A DNA stretch of 64,000 nucleotides from assembly GCF_038397725.1 (NCBI RefSeq), contig NZ_CP151634.1, positions 2,294,001 to 2,358,000 on the forward strand, given 5' to 3'. Within the stretch, counting starts at the first letter, position 1; every line of letters begins with the position of its first letter. The DNA is from Microbacterium sp. LWO13-1.2. GTDB taxonomy: Bacteria; Actinomycetota; Actinomycetes; Actinomycetales; Microbacteriaceae. Below are positions 26,450-34,585 of this stretch, piece after piece. Position numbers and translations under genes: made by a program. The notes beneath the pieces are model-generated. The model had not been told where the DNA came from, searched no databases, and saw only the letters and a list, made by a program, of their open reading frames with translations.

Positions 26450-27379
26450 ATGAAGACAGTGCCGTTCGGATCGACCACCGCCCCCGCCGTCATCGCCGGA
26501 ATGATGCGCATCACCGACAAGACCGACGCGCAGATCCGGGAACTCTACGACACCGCCCGTGCTGCCGGTATCGACTTCTTCGATCACGCCGACATCTACG
26601 GCGGCAGCATGCACGCCTGCGAGGCGCGGTTCGGCGATGCCTTGCAGCTGAGCACCGCCGAGCGCGCCGAGATCGTCCTGCAGACGAAGTGCGGGATCGT
26701 GCCGGCGCAGGGCATGTTCGACTTCTCCTACGAACACATCGTCACGCAGGTCGAGGGATCGCTGCGGGCGCTGCGCACGGACTTCATCGACGTGCTTCTG
26801 CTGCACCGACCCGACGCGCTCGTCGAGCCGGACGAGGTCGCCCGAGCCTTCGACGAACTCGAGGCCGCTGGCAAGGTGCGCGCTTTCGGCGTCTCCAACC
26901 ACACCCCGCGACAGATCGATCTGCTGCGCACGGCCGTGCGGCAGCCGCTCGTCGCCAACCAGCTGCAGCTGTCGATCACGCATGCGCCGATCATCGCGCA
27001 GCCGGTCGCTGCGAACATGGCCGCCGAGGAGCAGAGCGTCGGACGCGACGGCGGCGGCATCGTCGACTACTGCCGCATCAACGGCATCACGATCCAGGCA
27101 TGGTCACCGTTCCAGGGCGGGTTCTTCACCGGTGTGTTCCTCGGAAACCCGGAGTACGCCGAACTCAACGCCGTCATCGACCGGCTCGCGGCGTCGTACA
27201 GCGTGACTCCGATCGCGATCGCCACGGCATGGATCATTCGGCATCCCGCGAACATGCAGGTCGTGCTCGGGACGACCACCCCGGAACGGGTGCGCGATGC
27301 CGCGGCCGGCGCGGACATCGCCCTGACCCGCCCGGAATGGTACGAGCTGTTCCGGGCCGCCGGTCACCTGCTGCCATGA
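26450..27379 (+). CDS. Aldo/keto reductase (YdhF-like)
   Basis: NADPH-dependent oxidoreductase of 309 aa with a TIM barrel. DHADIYGG carries the catalytic Asp/Tyr, VLQTKCGI the Lys, and DVLLLHRPD the His; RAFGVSNHTPRQIDLL and IATAWIIRHPANMQVVLGTT close the cofactor site. This matches the YdhF branch. No operon partner is seen: the GNAT gene is divergent, and a PLDc_N protein follows after 52 nt. Natural substrate unknown. Confidence 0.87.
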   Translation: MKTVPFGSTTAPAVIAGMMRITDKTDAQIRELYDTARAAGIDFFDHADIYGGSMHACEARFGDALQLSTAERAEIVLQTKCGIVPAQGMFDFSYEHIVTQVEGSLRALRTDFIDVLLLHRPDALVEPDEVARAFDELEAAGKVRAFGVSNHTPRQIDLLRTAVRQPLVANQLQLSITHAPIIAQPVAANMAAEEQSVGRDGGGIVDYCRINGITIQAWSPFQGGFFTGVFLGNPEYAELNAVIDRLAASYSVTPIAIATAWIIRHPANMQVVLGTTTPERVRDAAAGADIALTRPEWYELFRAAGHLLP

Positions 27380-27431
27380 CCGACGCCGTTCGGCCGGTTC
27401 GGGGATCCGATCTGTCGTCTACCCTGTAGCC

Positions 27432-27827
27432 ATGCCGTTCCTGTTCTCGATGCTCGTCGTCGCGCTGATGATCGGCGCGCTGATCGACATCATCACCCGC
27501 GACGATTCGCAGGTGAAGTACCTGCCGAAGATGGTGTGGATCATCATCGTGATCCTGCTGCCGCTGATCGGCAGCATCCTCTGGTTCGCGATCGGACGTG
27601 AGTACGGCGAATCGGGAATCGCCATTCCGCGGATGCGCAGGGTCACGCGCCCCGCACAGACGGATGTGCGACCGGCGCCTGCCGCCCCCGTCGACACGCG
27701 TACGACCGAGCAGCAGATCGCCGACCTCGACCGCGAGATCGAGGAGTGGCGCCTGCGCCAGGAGGTCGAGAAGAGAAAGCGCGAGGACGGCGGCTCTCCG
27801 GCCGGCACGGAGACCCAGCCGGGCTAG
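27432..27827 (+). CDS. PLDc N-terminal domain membrane protein
   Basis: 131 aa. Two N-terminal membrane helices with PKMVWIIIVILLPLIGSILWF form the small domain common at the start of cardiolipin synthases and in stand-alone actinobacterial proteins. The C-terminal part is charged and coiled-coil-like (EQQIADLDREIEEWRLRQEV). No phospholipase motif (HKD) is present, so it is not an enzyme by itself. Its last bases overlap the convergent epimerase gene by 4 nt. Confidence 0.75.
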   Translation: MPFLFSMLVVALMIGALIDIITRDDSQVKYLPKMVWIIIVILLPLIGSILWFAIGREYGESGIAIPRMRRVTRPAQTDVRPAPAAPVDTRTTEQQIADLDREIEEWRLRQEVEKRKREDGGSPAGTETQPG

Positions 27828-28792
27828 GCAGCGCCTTCGATTCCGAAGGACTCGCGGATCGCGGGCTCCAGGGTCGGGTAGCGGAACTCGAATCCCGCGT
27901 GGGTGAGCTTCTCCGGCAGCACCCAACGGCTCTTCAGGATCAGTTCGGTCTCGGTGCGGATGCCGATGGCGCCGAGCTCCAGCATCCAGCGCGGCATCGG
28001 CGGTCCGAACCTGACTCCGAGAACTCGGCGCACCGTCGCCATGAACTCGTTGTTGTCGACGGGATGCGGTGCAGCCGCGTTGACCGGGCCGTCGAGCGAT
28101 GGCGTCTGTTCGAGGAAGTCGATGATGCGCGCCACATCTTCCACGTGCACCCAGCTGAAGCGCTGCGTTCCACGACGGGCGCCGGGAAAGTGGCCGGTAC
28201 CGGCCGCACGGCGCCGCCTGCTCACCGGCCATCTGCCGTCGTACTGCGCACCGCCGAGGCCGCGCCTTGCCAGGTTCTGCACTGGGCCGAGCACGCCGCC
28301 GTGGCCGAGCACGATCGTGCTCCGCAGCGCCACCCGGCGCGTGTGCGGCAGCTCGTCGGCGAACAGCGCGCGCTCCCAGGCCTTCGCGACCTCGACCGAG
28401 AATCCCGAGCCGAGCTCGCCGGTCGACTCGGTCATCGGGCGGTCCTCCGCGTGACGGTAGATCGTCGCCGTGGAGGAATTCACCCAGAGCGCCGGCGGCG
28501 TCTCGGACGCGGCGATCGCCTGGCTGAGCGATGAGGTGGTGTCGAGCCGTGAGCGGAAGATCTCGGCCCGGTTTTCGGGGGTGTAGCGGCAGTTGACGCT
28601 CTTGCCGGCGAGTCCGATCACCAGTGCCGCGCCGTCGACGGCGCTGTTGATCCCGGCCTGGTCGCCCCAGCGCAGATCGGCGCCGGCACGGGAGATCGTG
28701 ACGACCTCGCGACCCGCTGCGCGCAGGCGCGGGAGCAGGTACTGCCCCATGAACCCGGTCGATCCGCCGATCACCACTCTGCCTGCGCTCAC
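27824..28792 (-). CDS. TIGR01777-type NAD-dependent epimerase
   Basis: 322-aa SDR-fold protein. The nucleotide loop is GGSTGFMGQYLLPRL. LVIGLAGKSVNCRYTPENR and VNSSTATIYRHAEDRP are hallmarks of the TIGR01777 family, and FSWVHVEDVARIIDFL and LTHAGFEFRYP follow. The GTG at 28792 overlaps the stop of the DUF4166 gene by 4 nt. TIGR01777 proteins are often fused or paired with DUF4166, so the layout is typical. The substrate is not established; in other bacteria the family affects cell division and envelope. Confidence 0.87.
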   Translation of the reverse strand: MSAGRVVIGGSTGFMGQYLLPRLRAAGREVVTISRAGADLRWGDQAGINSAVDGAALVIGLAGKSVNCRYTPENRAEIFRSRLDTTSSLSQAIAASETPPALWVNSSTATIYRHAEDRPMTESTGELGSGFSVEVAKAWERALFADELPHTRRVALRSTIVLGHGGVLGPVQNLARRGLGGAQYDGRWPVSRRRRAAGTGHFPGARRGTQRFSWVHVEDVARIIDFLEQTPSLDGPVNAAAPHPVDNNEFMATVRRVLGVRFGPPMPRWMLELGAIGIRTETELILKSRWVLPEKLTHAGFEFRYPTLEPAIRESFGIEGAA

Positions 28793-29406
28793 GCGGTTGC
28801 CTCCTCGATCGAATAGGTGAAATCGCCGCTGTACTCGTACACCCGGCCGATGACGGGGGCGGTGACGGTGAGCTCGACGATCTGACGACCGAGAACGTCG
28901 TCGAAGCGCTCGGTGAGGCGGATGGCGGGGGAGAGCGGTCGCGGCAGGCGGATCCGCAGTCGGCCGAGCCGGATGCCGACCGCACGGCTGGTGAGGATGA
29001 GCGACCCATCGCGGACGTCGACGTCGAAGCACGCCGCGATCAGACCCGGTTCGCCGAGCTCATCGACGACGCGCCCGTGGCGCGTGAGGGCGACGGCATC
29101 TCTCATCGTCCACGAACCGCGGGCGAGGTGGAACGCGCGCTCGCCGATCGCCCGGGAGGCGATGGTGCGATTCTCGACCCGGAACGGCACATCGTTCTCC
29201 CAGCAGGCGACGATGACGCCGAGCCGCTCCAGCGGGCGCAGGAACGGCCACAGCCACCGGCGTGGAGTGCCGATGCGGTGGAGCACGCCTTCTCCGACGC
29301 CGACGCTGCCGTCCGGGATCGCCTGGAAGTACGTGCGCAGCGCCGGGTGCAGCTCGTGGATGCGGTCGCCGAGCGCCCTGGCGTAGGGGGACTGCGAAGG
29401 CGGCAC
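28789..29406 (-). CDS. DUF4166 domain protein
   Basis: 205 aa of unknown function. HPALRTYFQAIPDGSVGVGEG opens the domain and RLTERFDDVLGRQIVELTV closes it, the order seen in DUF4166 proteins that accompany TIGR01777 epimerases. It starts with GTG at 29406, 9 nt after the TetR regulator stop, and overlaps the epimerase downstream, so tetR, DUF4166 and epimerase may be one transcript. Confidence 0.75.
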   Translation of the reverse strand: MPPSQSPYARALGDRIHELHPALRTYFQAIPDGSVGVGEGVLHRIGTPRRWLWPFLRPLERLGVIVACWENDVPFRVENRTIASRAIGERAFHLARGSWTMRDAVALTRHGRVVDELGEPGLIAACFDVDVRDGSLILTSRAVGIRLGRLRIRLPRPLSPAIRLTERFDDVLGRQIVELTVTAPVIGRVYEYSGDFTYSIEEATA

Positions 29407-29415
29407 CCTTCGAGA

Positions 29416-30024
29416 CTAGCTTTCCGGCGGACGCAGCAGCCGTTCGAGCAGCTCGAGCGCGTCCTGCTGCGGGACGGTGTCATCCAGGAGCCACTGCGTC
29501 TGCAGGCCGTCGGATGCGGCGACCACGAGCGCAGCCACGGCCGCCGGGTCGACGTCCGTGCGGATGCGCCCGGTGCGCTGCTGCGCGATGACCCGCTTGA
29601 CGAGGTCGGCCCGCACTTCGGTGAAGCGCTCGGTGGCGAACTCGCGAGCGGCGGGGTGGCCCTCCTCCAACGCCGCGGCGACGAGGGACGAGTACAGCTG
29701 CACGAGACCGGGGACGGCGCGGTTCGCCTTCGCCGAGTGGATCATGATCTCGACGGGGGTCGGCGCGATCTTCGGCCGCGGGCCGGGAGAGGGGCGCTCG
29801 GAGGCTGCGCGGTACACGGCGACGAGGAGCTCCTCGAGAGAGCCGAAGTAGTGGGTGAGGGCGGCGTGCGTGACGCCGACCTCCTTGGCGATCGATCGGA
29901 GGCTGGTGCGATCCGCACCGCGGGCCGCGAACACCTCGATGGCACGGTCGAGGATCTCCTGCCGTCGGGCGACACCCTTGGCGTAGGTGCCGCGCGGACG
30001 CGGCGATGCGGAGTCGTCGGACAT
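29416..30024 (-). CDS. TetR family transcriptional regulator
   Basis: 202 aa. The N-terminal HTH covers about residues 20-65 (FAARGADRTSLRSIAKEV then THAALTHYFGSLEELLVAV). The C-terminal ligand domain is unremarkable and close to the BetI/TetR_C_6 type. It is divergent from the sugar isomerase/dehydrogenase pair at 30144, and a palindrome sits between them at 30045-30066. It likely represses that pair and itself. The inducer is unknown, perhaps a sugar or inositol-type compound. Confidence 0.87.
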   Translation of the reverse strand: MSDDSASPRPRGTYAKGVARRQEILDRAIEVFAARGADRTSLRSIAKEVGVTHAALTHYFGSLEELLVAVYRAASERPSPGPRPKIAPTPVEIMIHSAKANRAVPGLVQLYSSLVAAALEEGHPAAREFATERFTEVRADLVKRVIAQQRTGRIRTDVDPAAVAALVVAASDGLQTQWLLDDTVPQQDALELLERLLRPPES

Positions 30025-30044
30025 GGGTGAAGCCTAGCCGAAGG

Positions 30045-30066
30045 AAAACCTCCAGCCGGAGGTATT
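30045..30066. promoter_or_regulatory. TetR operator (candidate)
   Basis: ACCTCC and GGAGGT arms are separated by 4 bp (AGCC), with further A/T matches two and three bases outside. It lies 20 bp before the tetR start codon and about 80 bp before the divergent isomerase gene, where binding could close both promoters. Overlap with a minus-strand -35 region is inferred. Confidence 0.65.
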
Positions 30067-30143
30067 TGTGATAGCGTGCCTCGTATCGCGGGCGCACACA
30101 TGCGCTTCCACGCGTCGCCGACGACACAGAAGGAGCCCCACCG

Positions 30144-30950
30144 ATGACGGTTCAGACATCCATCCAGTTGTTCACGATCAGGGATCACCTGGAATCCGAC
30201 CTCGAGGGCGCCCTCGCCGAGATCGCGAAGCGCGGCTTCACCACGGTCGAGCCCTACGACTTCGTGCGCCGGGCCGAGCCGCTCGCGGCAGCCCTCGCGA
30301 CGGCGGGCCTCACGGCCCCGAGCGGCCACGCATTCCTCGCTTCCCCGTCGTTCGTCAACCCGGACGGCACCGGGACCGACAATGCGGTGCCGACGCCCGC
30401 TGTGGTGTTCGCGGCAGCGAAGGTCCTGGGGATGACCACGGTCATCGAGCCCTACGTCGAGCCTGCACGCTGGACGTCCGTCGAGCAGATCGAAGAGACT
30501 GCTCGCCTGCTCAACGAGGCCGCTGAGATCGGCGCACCGCTCGGCATCCGCGTCGGCTACCACAACCACGCTCACGAGCTCGAAGCCGTATTCGACGGCG
30601 TGACCGGGCTCGAGGTGCTGGCCGGTTTCCTCGACGGGCGCGTCGTGCTCGAAGTCGACCTGTACTGGGTGGCGCGTTCCGGCCAGGACCCGGTGGCGCT
30701 GGTGCAGCGCCTCGGCAACCGCGTCATCGCGGTGCACGCGAAGGACGGCACGCTCGCCCCTGAGGCGGTCCAGGCGTACCCGCCCGCCGATCAGGTTGCC
30801 GCCGGAGACGGCGTCGTGCCGCTCGTCGAGGCGATCAAGGCCGCGCCCGCGCTCGAGCTCGCGATCGTCGAGTTCGACCACTACGAAGGAGACCTGTTCG
30901 ACGCCGTCGAGCGCAGCCGCGTCTACCTCGAAGAGAAGGTGGCCGGCTGA
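30144..30950 (+). CDS. Sugar phosphate isomerase/epimerase (AP_endonuc_2 fold)
   Basis: 268-aa TIM-barrel protein. TSIQLFTIRDHLESDL opens the barrel. VGYHNHAHELEAV, VVLEVDLYWVARSG and VIAVHAKDGTLAP carry the metal-binding Glu/Asp/His set typical of xylose isomerase-like epimerases. It shares its stop region with the Gfo/Idh/MocA dehydrogenase start, a pairing common in sugar and inositol catabolism. AAGGAGCCCC before the ATG is a good ribosome-binding site. Substrate not known. Confidence 0.87.
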   Translation: MTVQTSIQLFTIRDHLESDLEGALAEIAKRGFTTVEPYDFVRRAEPLAAALATAGLTAPSGHAFLASPSFVNPDGTGTDNAVPTPAVVFAAAKVLGMTTVIEPYVEPARWTSVEQIEETARLLNEAAEIGAPLGIRVGYHNHAHELEAVFDGVTGLEVLAGFLDGRVVLEVDLYWVARSGQDPVALVQRLGNRVIAVHAKDGTLAPEAVQAYPPADQVAAGDGVVPLVEAIKAAPALELAIVEFDHYEGDLFDAVERSRVYLEEKVAG

Positions 30951-32056
30951 TGGCGTCGAGCAACGGACCCGTCGGCGTCGGCATCATCGGCGCGGGCAAC
31001 ATCAGTGACCAGTACCTGAGCAACCTCACCACGTTCCCGGACGTGCGCGTGCTCGCCGTCGCGGACATCGTCGAAGAGCGCGCACGAGCACAGGCCGAAA
31101 AGTACGGCGTGCCCCGTGCCGGCGGCGTCGACGTGGTGCTCGACGATCCCGAGATCGAGATCGTCGTGAACCTGACCATTCCGGCGACCCACGTCGAGGT
31201 ATCCCTGGCGATCCTGGCGGCCGGCAAGCACGTGTGGACCGAGAAGCCGATCGGCGTGAGCCGTGAGGAGTCGCGTCGACTGCTGGAGGCGGCGGATGCT
31301 GCCGGTCTCCGCGTAGGAGTGGCGCCGGATACCGTGCTCGGGCCCGGCGTGCAGACCGCGAAGCGTGTGATCGCCCGTGGAGACATCGGTCGGCCGCTGT
31401 TCGCCCAGACCACGTTCCAGTGGGGCGGCCCTGAGGTCTTCCACCCGAACCCGGCGTTCCTGTACGCGAAGGGCGCTGGACCGCTGCTCGACATGGGGCC
31501 GTACTACGTCTCCACGCTCGTGCACGTCTTCGGCCCGGTCGCAACGGTCGCGGCTCTCGGCCTGCAGGGAACTCCGACCCGCCGCGTGCAGGTCGGCGAT
31601 CTCGCCGGCCAGGAGTTCCCCGTCGAGATCCCGTCGACGCTGAGCGTGCTGATGGGCTTCGAGGGCGGCGGTCAGGGGCAGAGCATGTACAGCACCGACT
31701 CTCCGCTGGCGCGACAGGGCATCGTCGAGATCACCGGCACCGAGGGGACGCTGGTCATTCCCGATCCGAACATGTTCGGCGGCGCGATCTCGATCATCCG
31801 CGGCGATCAGGTGGTCGTCGATGTCGCACAGGAGGGTGTGCTGTCCGGTCGTGGCGTCGGCCTGCTCGACATGGTGCGCTCGATCGCCGCCGATCGTCCT
31901 CACGTCGCGACGGGAGAGTTCGGCTACCACGTGCTCGACACGCTGCTCTCGATCGAGGAGGCTGCGGAGTCCCGCAGCTTCGTCGCCGTCGAGAGCACCC
32001 TCGGCGAGGTGGGCGCGATCGCCGCCGACTTCGACCCGTTCGCCGCAACGCTCTGA
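30950..32056 (+). CDS. Gfo/Idh/MocA family oxidoreductase
   Basis: 368-aa NAD(P)-dependent dehydrogenase. GVGIIGAGNISDQYLSNL is the Rossmann nucleotide loop, and HVWTEKPIGVSREES holds the EKP catalytic lysine motif. A C-terminal substrate domain follows (LDMGPYYVSTLVHVFG). The start overlaps the stop of the isomerase gene (TGATG). The two probably act in sequence on a carbohydrate under TetR control. A hairpin follows at 32075. Confidence 0.9.
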   Translation: MASSNGPVGVGIIGAGNISDQYLSNLTTFPDVRVLAVADIVEERARAQAEKYGVPRAGGVDVVLDDPEIEIVVNLTIPATHVEVSLAILAAGKHVWTEKPIGVSREESRRLLEAADAAGLRVGVAPDTVLGPGVQTAKRVIARGDIGRPLFAQTTFQWGGPEVFHPNPAFLYAKGAGPLLDMGPYYVSTLVHVFGPVATVAALGLQGTPTRRVQVGDLAGQEFPVEIPSTLSVLMGFEGGGQGQSMYSTDSPLARQGIVEITGTEGTLVIPDPNMFGGAISIIRGDQVVVDVAQEGVLSGRGVGLLDMVRSIAADRPHVATGEFGYHVLDTLLSIEEAAESRSFVAVESTLGEVGAIAADFDPFAATL

Positions 32057-32074
32057 TCGAACGAGTCCACGGTG

Positions 32075-32107
32075 CCTCGGAGTCTGGGTCTGCCTCAGGC
32101 TCCGAGG
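32075..32107. terminator. Candidate terminator between convergent genes
   Basis: CCTCGGAG (32075-32082) and CTCCGAGG (32100-32107) can pair around 17 nt. The right arm lies in the last codons of the convergent heme-degrading-type gene. The long loop lowers confidence. Confidence 0.4.
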
Positions 32108-32571
32108 TGCTGCTCGATCGCCTCGACGACGAGCGCGTGGTCGTCGGCCTGGGGCAGCCCTGACACCGTGATGCTGCCGACGACGCCGACACCGCCGACC
32201 GTCGCCGGGAATGAGCCGCCGTGCGCGGCGTACTTCATGCCGTCGTTCCACGGGTGCTCGCTGAAGTCCGTGCCGTCCCGCTGATGCGTCAGACCGACCA
32301 GGTACGAACTCTGCCCGAACCGCTGCACGACGTTCGCCTTGCGCGCTGCCCACATGTCGTTGTCCGCGGACGTGCCGGGCAACGCGGCGTGGAAGAGCAC
32401 CTGCTCGCCGCGCACGATACGGATGGTGATCGGCAGGCGGCGTTCGCGGCCCAGGTCGACCAACCGCGTGCCGATGGCCCAGGCATCCTCGAACGCGAAG
32501 CCCGGGAGTACGAGGCGTGCCTCCTGCGCGCGGATGTCGGCGATCAGTGCGTCGAGCTTCTCCGCCGTCAT
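32095..32571 (-). CDS. Heme-degrading domain / UPF0303 family protein
   Basis: 158 aa, profilin-like GlcG/HbpS fold. AFEDAWAIGTRLVDLGRER, ITIRIVRGEQVLFHAALPG and HGGSFPATVGGVGVVGSITVSG are the conserved blocks of UPF0303 proteins. The precise activity is unproven for this branch. The ATG overlaps the stop of the NYN-domain gene by 4 nt. The genes together form a leftward unit NYN - UPF0303 below a Gfo/Idh gene. Confidence 0.8.
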   Translation of the reverse strand: MTAEKLDALIADIRAQEARLVLPGFAFEDAWAIGTRLVDLGRERRLPITIRIVRGEQVLFHAALPGTSADNDMWAARKANVVQRFGQSSYLVGLTHQRDGTDFSEHPWNDGMKYAAHGGSFPATVGGVGVVGSITVSGLPQADDHALVVEAIEQHLGA

Positions 32572-33560
32572 GCGGTCGTCGCCTCGTGCAGGCGCACGAG
32601 ACGTTCGTGCCCGGTCTCCTCGAGCTCGGCGATCGCATCACGTGACTTGAGGAAGTCGGAGAACGAGCGATACCCGAGAGCCTTCTCGCTGAACGACGGA
32701 TCCATCCGGCGCATGTGCGTCTTCACCGCCGAGCTGTGCAGCCACTCATCGGCGCCCGCCTTGTCGTGGCCGAGACGCAGCGCGCGCTCGAGCAGCTGGG
32801 TCGCCTCCTCCTGCTCGGTCATCGGGGCGGATTCGACCTCCGCCTCCGCGACCTCCGCCGGCTTCGCGGCCTTCTTGGTGCGTGTCCGCGGAGCGGATTT
32901 CGCCTTCGGCGGCGCTTCCGCTGCCACCTCGGCTGCCGCATCCGGCACGACCTCCGCGACCGCCTGCGGCACGATGACGGGAGCCTTCGCCGGGCGCACC
33001 ACACCGGGCAGCGAGTCGTAGGACTCGAACTCATCGCACGCCGCAGCAAGCGACTTCGCGGTGGAGCCGGCGACGCCCACGCCGATGACGTAGCGTCCGA
33101 GTCGCTTGCAGCGCTGCGCGAGCGGCACGTAGTCGCTGTCTCCGGCGACGATCACCACGTGGGTGAGGTCGGGAAGGCGGAACATGTCCTCGACGGCATC
33201 CACGGCCAGACGGATGTCGGCGCCGTTCTTGGCGTACGCGGCGGCGGGGAAGAGCTGCACGAGGTCGACGGCACGCGCCACGAGTTGTGAACGGTATACG
33301 GCGTTCACCGGCGACGACCAGTCGGCGTAGGCGCGGGTGAGCACCAGCGTGCCGAAGGACGCGGCGTAGTCGATGATCGCGCCGACCTCGATCATCGCGC
33401 GGCTCAGCCGCTCGGTGACCTCGGGGTCGTTCGGCTGCTCAGTGATCCGTTGGCGATCCTTGCCATAGGCGTTGCGGCCGTGCACACGGTCGTACCAGGA
33501 GATGACGATGTTGTCGAAGTCGAGGTAGACCGCGACGCGTGCGTCGGTCGTCTCAGCCAC
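32568..33560 (-). CDS. NYN domain (LabA-like) protein
   Basis: About 330 aa. The NYN/PIN-like ribonuclease domain covers the first 185 residues: VAVYLDFDNIVISWYD gives the first acidic pair, GADIRLAVDAVEDM the second, and VVIVAGDSDYVPLAQRCKR the third. An Ala/Pro/Lys-rich linker (about 195-250) leads to an OST-HTH/LOTUS-like C-terminus (VKTHMRRMDPSFSEKALGY then SFSDFLKSRD). That pairs an RNA-cutting fold with an RNA-binding one. The GTG at 33560 overlaps the preceding gene by 8 nt. Confidence 0.85.
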   Translation of the reverse strand: MAETTDARVAVYLDFDNIVISWYDRVHGRNAYGKDRQRITEQPNDPEVTERLSRAMIEVGAIIDYAASFGTLVLTRAYADWSSPVNAVYRSQLVARAVDLVQLFPAAAYAKNGADIRLAVDAVEDMFRLPDLTHVVIVAGDSDYVPLAQRCKRLGRYVIGVGVAGSTAKSLAAACDEFESYDSLPGVVRPAKAPVIVPQAVAEVVPDAAAEVAAEAPPKAKSAPRTRTKKAAKPAEVAEAEVESAPMTEQEEATQLLERALRLGHDKAGADEWLHSSAVKTHMRRMDPSFSEKALGYRSFSDFLKSRDAIAELEETGHERLVRLHEATTA

Positions 33561-34548
33561 GGTCGGCACCTTCGCTCGGGTAGCGCACCCCGATCTGCGC
33601 GCGGATCTCATCGAGAGTGCCCATGATGGCCACGCTCTCCGCGATCGGCAGGATGTCTCCCTCGAGGATTCCGTCGCGCACCAGCCGCTCGGCGGCGAGC
33701 GCCTGGAACTGCATACCGCGTCCCTCGATCTCGGAGGAGTACTCCTCGTGCACCGTGCCGTCCGGTCCGACCACCCTGAACGTGGTGGGGGAGTACCAGA
33801 CCCGGTCGATCTCGATCCGTGCCTCGGTTCCGATGACGGTCGCGGCGTTCGATCCGGCGGCTCGCGACGACGACAGGCTGGTGGAGACCGCGCCGCCCTC
33901 GTGGGTCATCACCGTGGCGACCTCGGCGTCGGCGCCGGTCTCGATCAGGCGACCGACGCTGTGGATGCTGGTGGGGGCACCGAGGATGTCCCAGATGAAC
34001 GAGATCGGGTAGATGCCGAGGTCGAGCAGCGCGCCGCCGCCCAGTTCCAGGGCATTGAGGCGATGCGCGGGGTCGGAAGGCAGCAGCTGCGTGTGGTCGG
34101 CAGTCACGGCGCGGATCTCGCCCAGGGTTCCGGCGGCGATGATCTCGCGGATGCGGACCATGTGCGGCAGGTAGCGCGTCCACATGGCCTCCATGACCAG
34201 CAGTCCGCGCTCGGCTCCCAGACGCTGCAGGTCTTCGGCCTCGGCCCGGTTCAGCGTGAACGCCTTCTCGACGAGCACGTGCTTGCCGTTCTCGAGCGCG
34301 AGACGCGCGTTCTCGTGGTGCATCGGATGCGGGGTTCCGATGTAGATGATGTCGACGTCAGGGTCGGTGACGAGCGCCTCGTACGAGGGATGCGCATGGG
34401 CGATGTCGAAGCGGGCGGCGAACGCGTCCGCCGACTCCTGCGACCGGGATCCGACCGCCACGAGATCGAGTCCTGCCGTACGCAGATCGGATGCGAAGGA
34501 ACCGGCGATGCCGCCGGTTGCGAGGATTCCCCAACGAAGACCAGTCAT
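33553..34548 (-). CDS. Gfo/Idh/MocA family oxidoreductase
   Basis: 331-aa dehydrogenase. WGILATGGIAGSFASDL is the nucleotide loop, YIGTPHPMHHENARLAL a core strand, and HVLVEKAFTLNRAEAEDL carries the EK(A) catalytic motif. YRLNALELGGGALLDLGIYP-type substrate residues are present. It belongs to the dihydrodiol-dehydrogenase-like branch. The ATG at 34548 is preferred over a longer frame overlapping the metY region. Its stop is nested in the NYN start. Substrate unknown. Confidence 0.87.
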   Translation of the reverse strand: MTGLRWGILATGGIAGSFASDLRTAGLDLVAVGSRSQESADAFAARFDIAHAHPSYEALVTDPDVDIIYIGTPHPMHHENARLALENGKHVLVEKAFTLNRAEAEDLQRLGAERGLLVMEAMWTRYLPHMVRIREIIAAGTLGEIRAVTADHTQLLPSDPAHRLNALELGGGALLDLGIYPISFIWDILGAPTSIHSVGRLIETGADAEVATVMTHEGGAVSTSLSSSRAAGSNAATVIGTEARIEIDRVWYSPTTFRVVGPDGTVHEEYSSEIEGRGMQFQALAAERLVRDGILEGDILPIAESVAIMGTLDEIRAQIGVRYPSEGADRG

Positions 34549-34585
34549 GGTCTCAGCGTACGGGGTGCGGGTGACGTGCCGGCAC

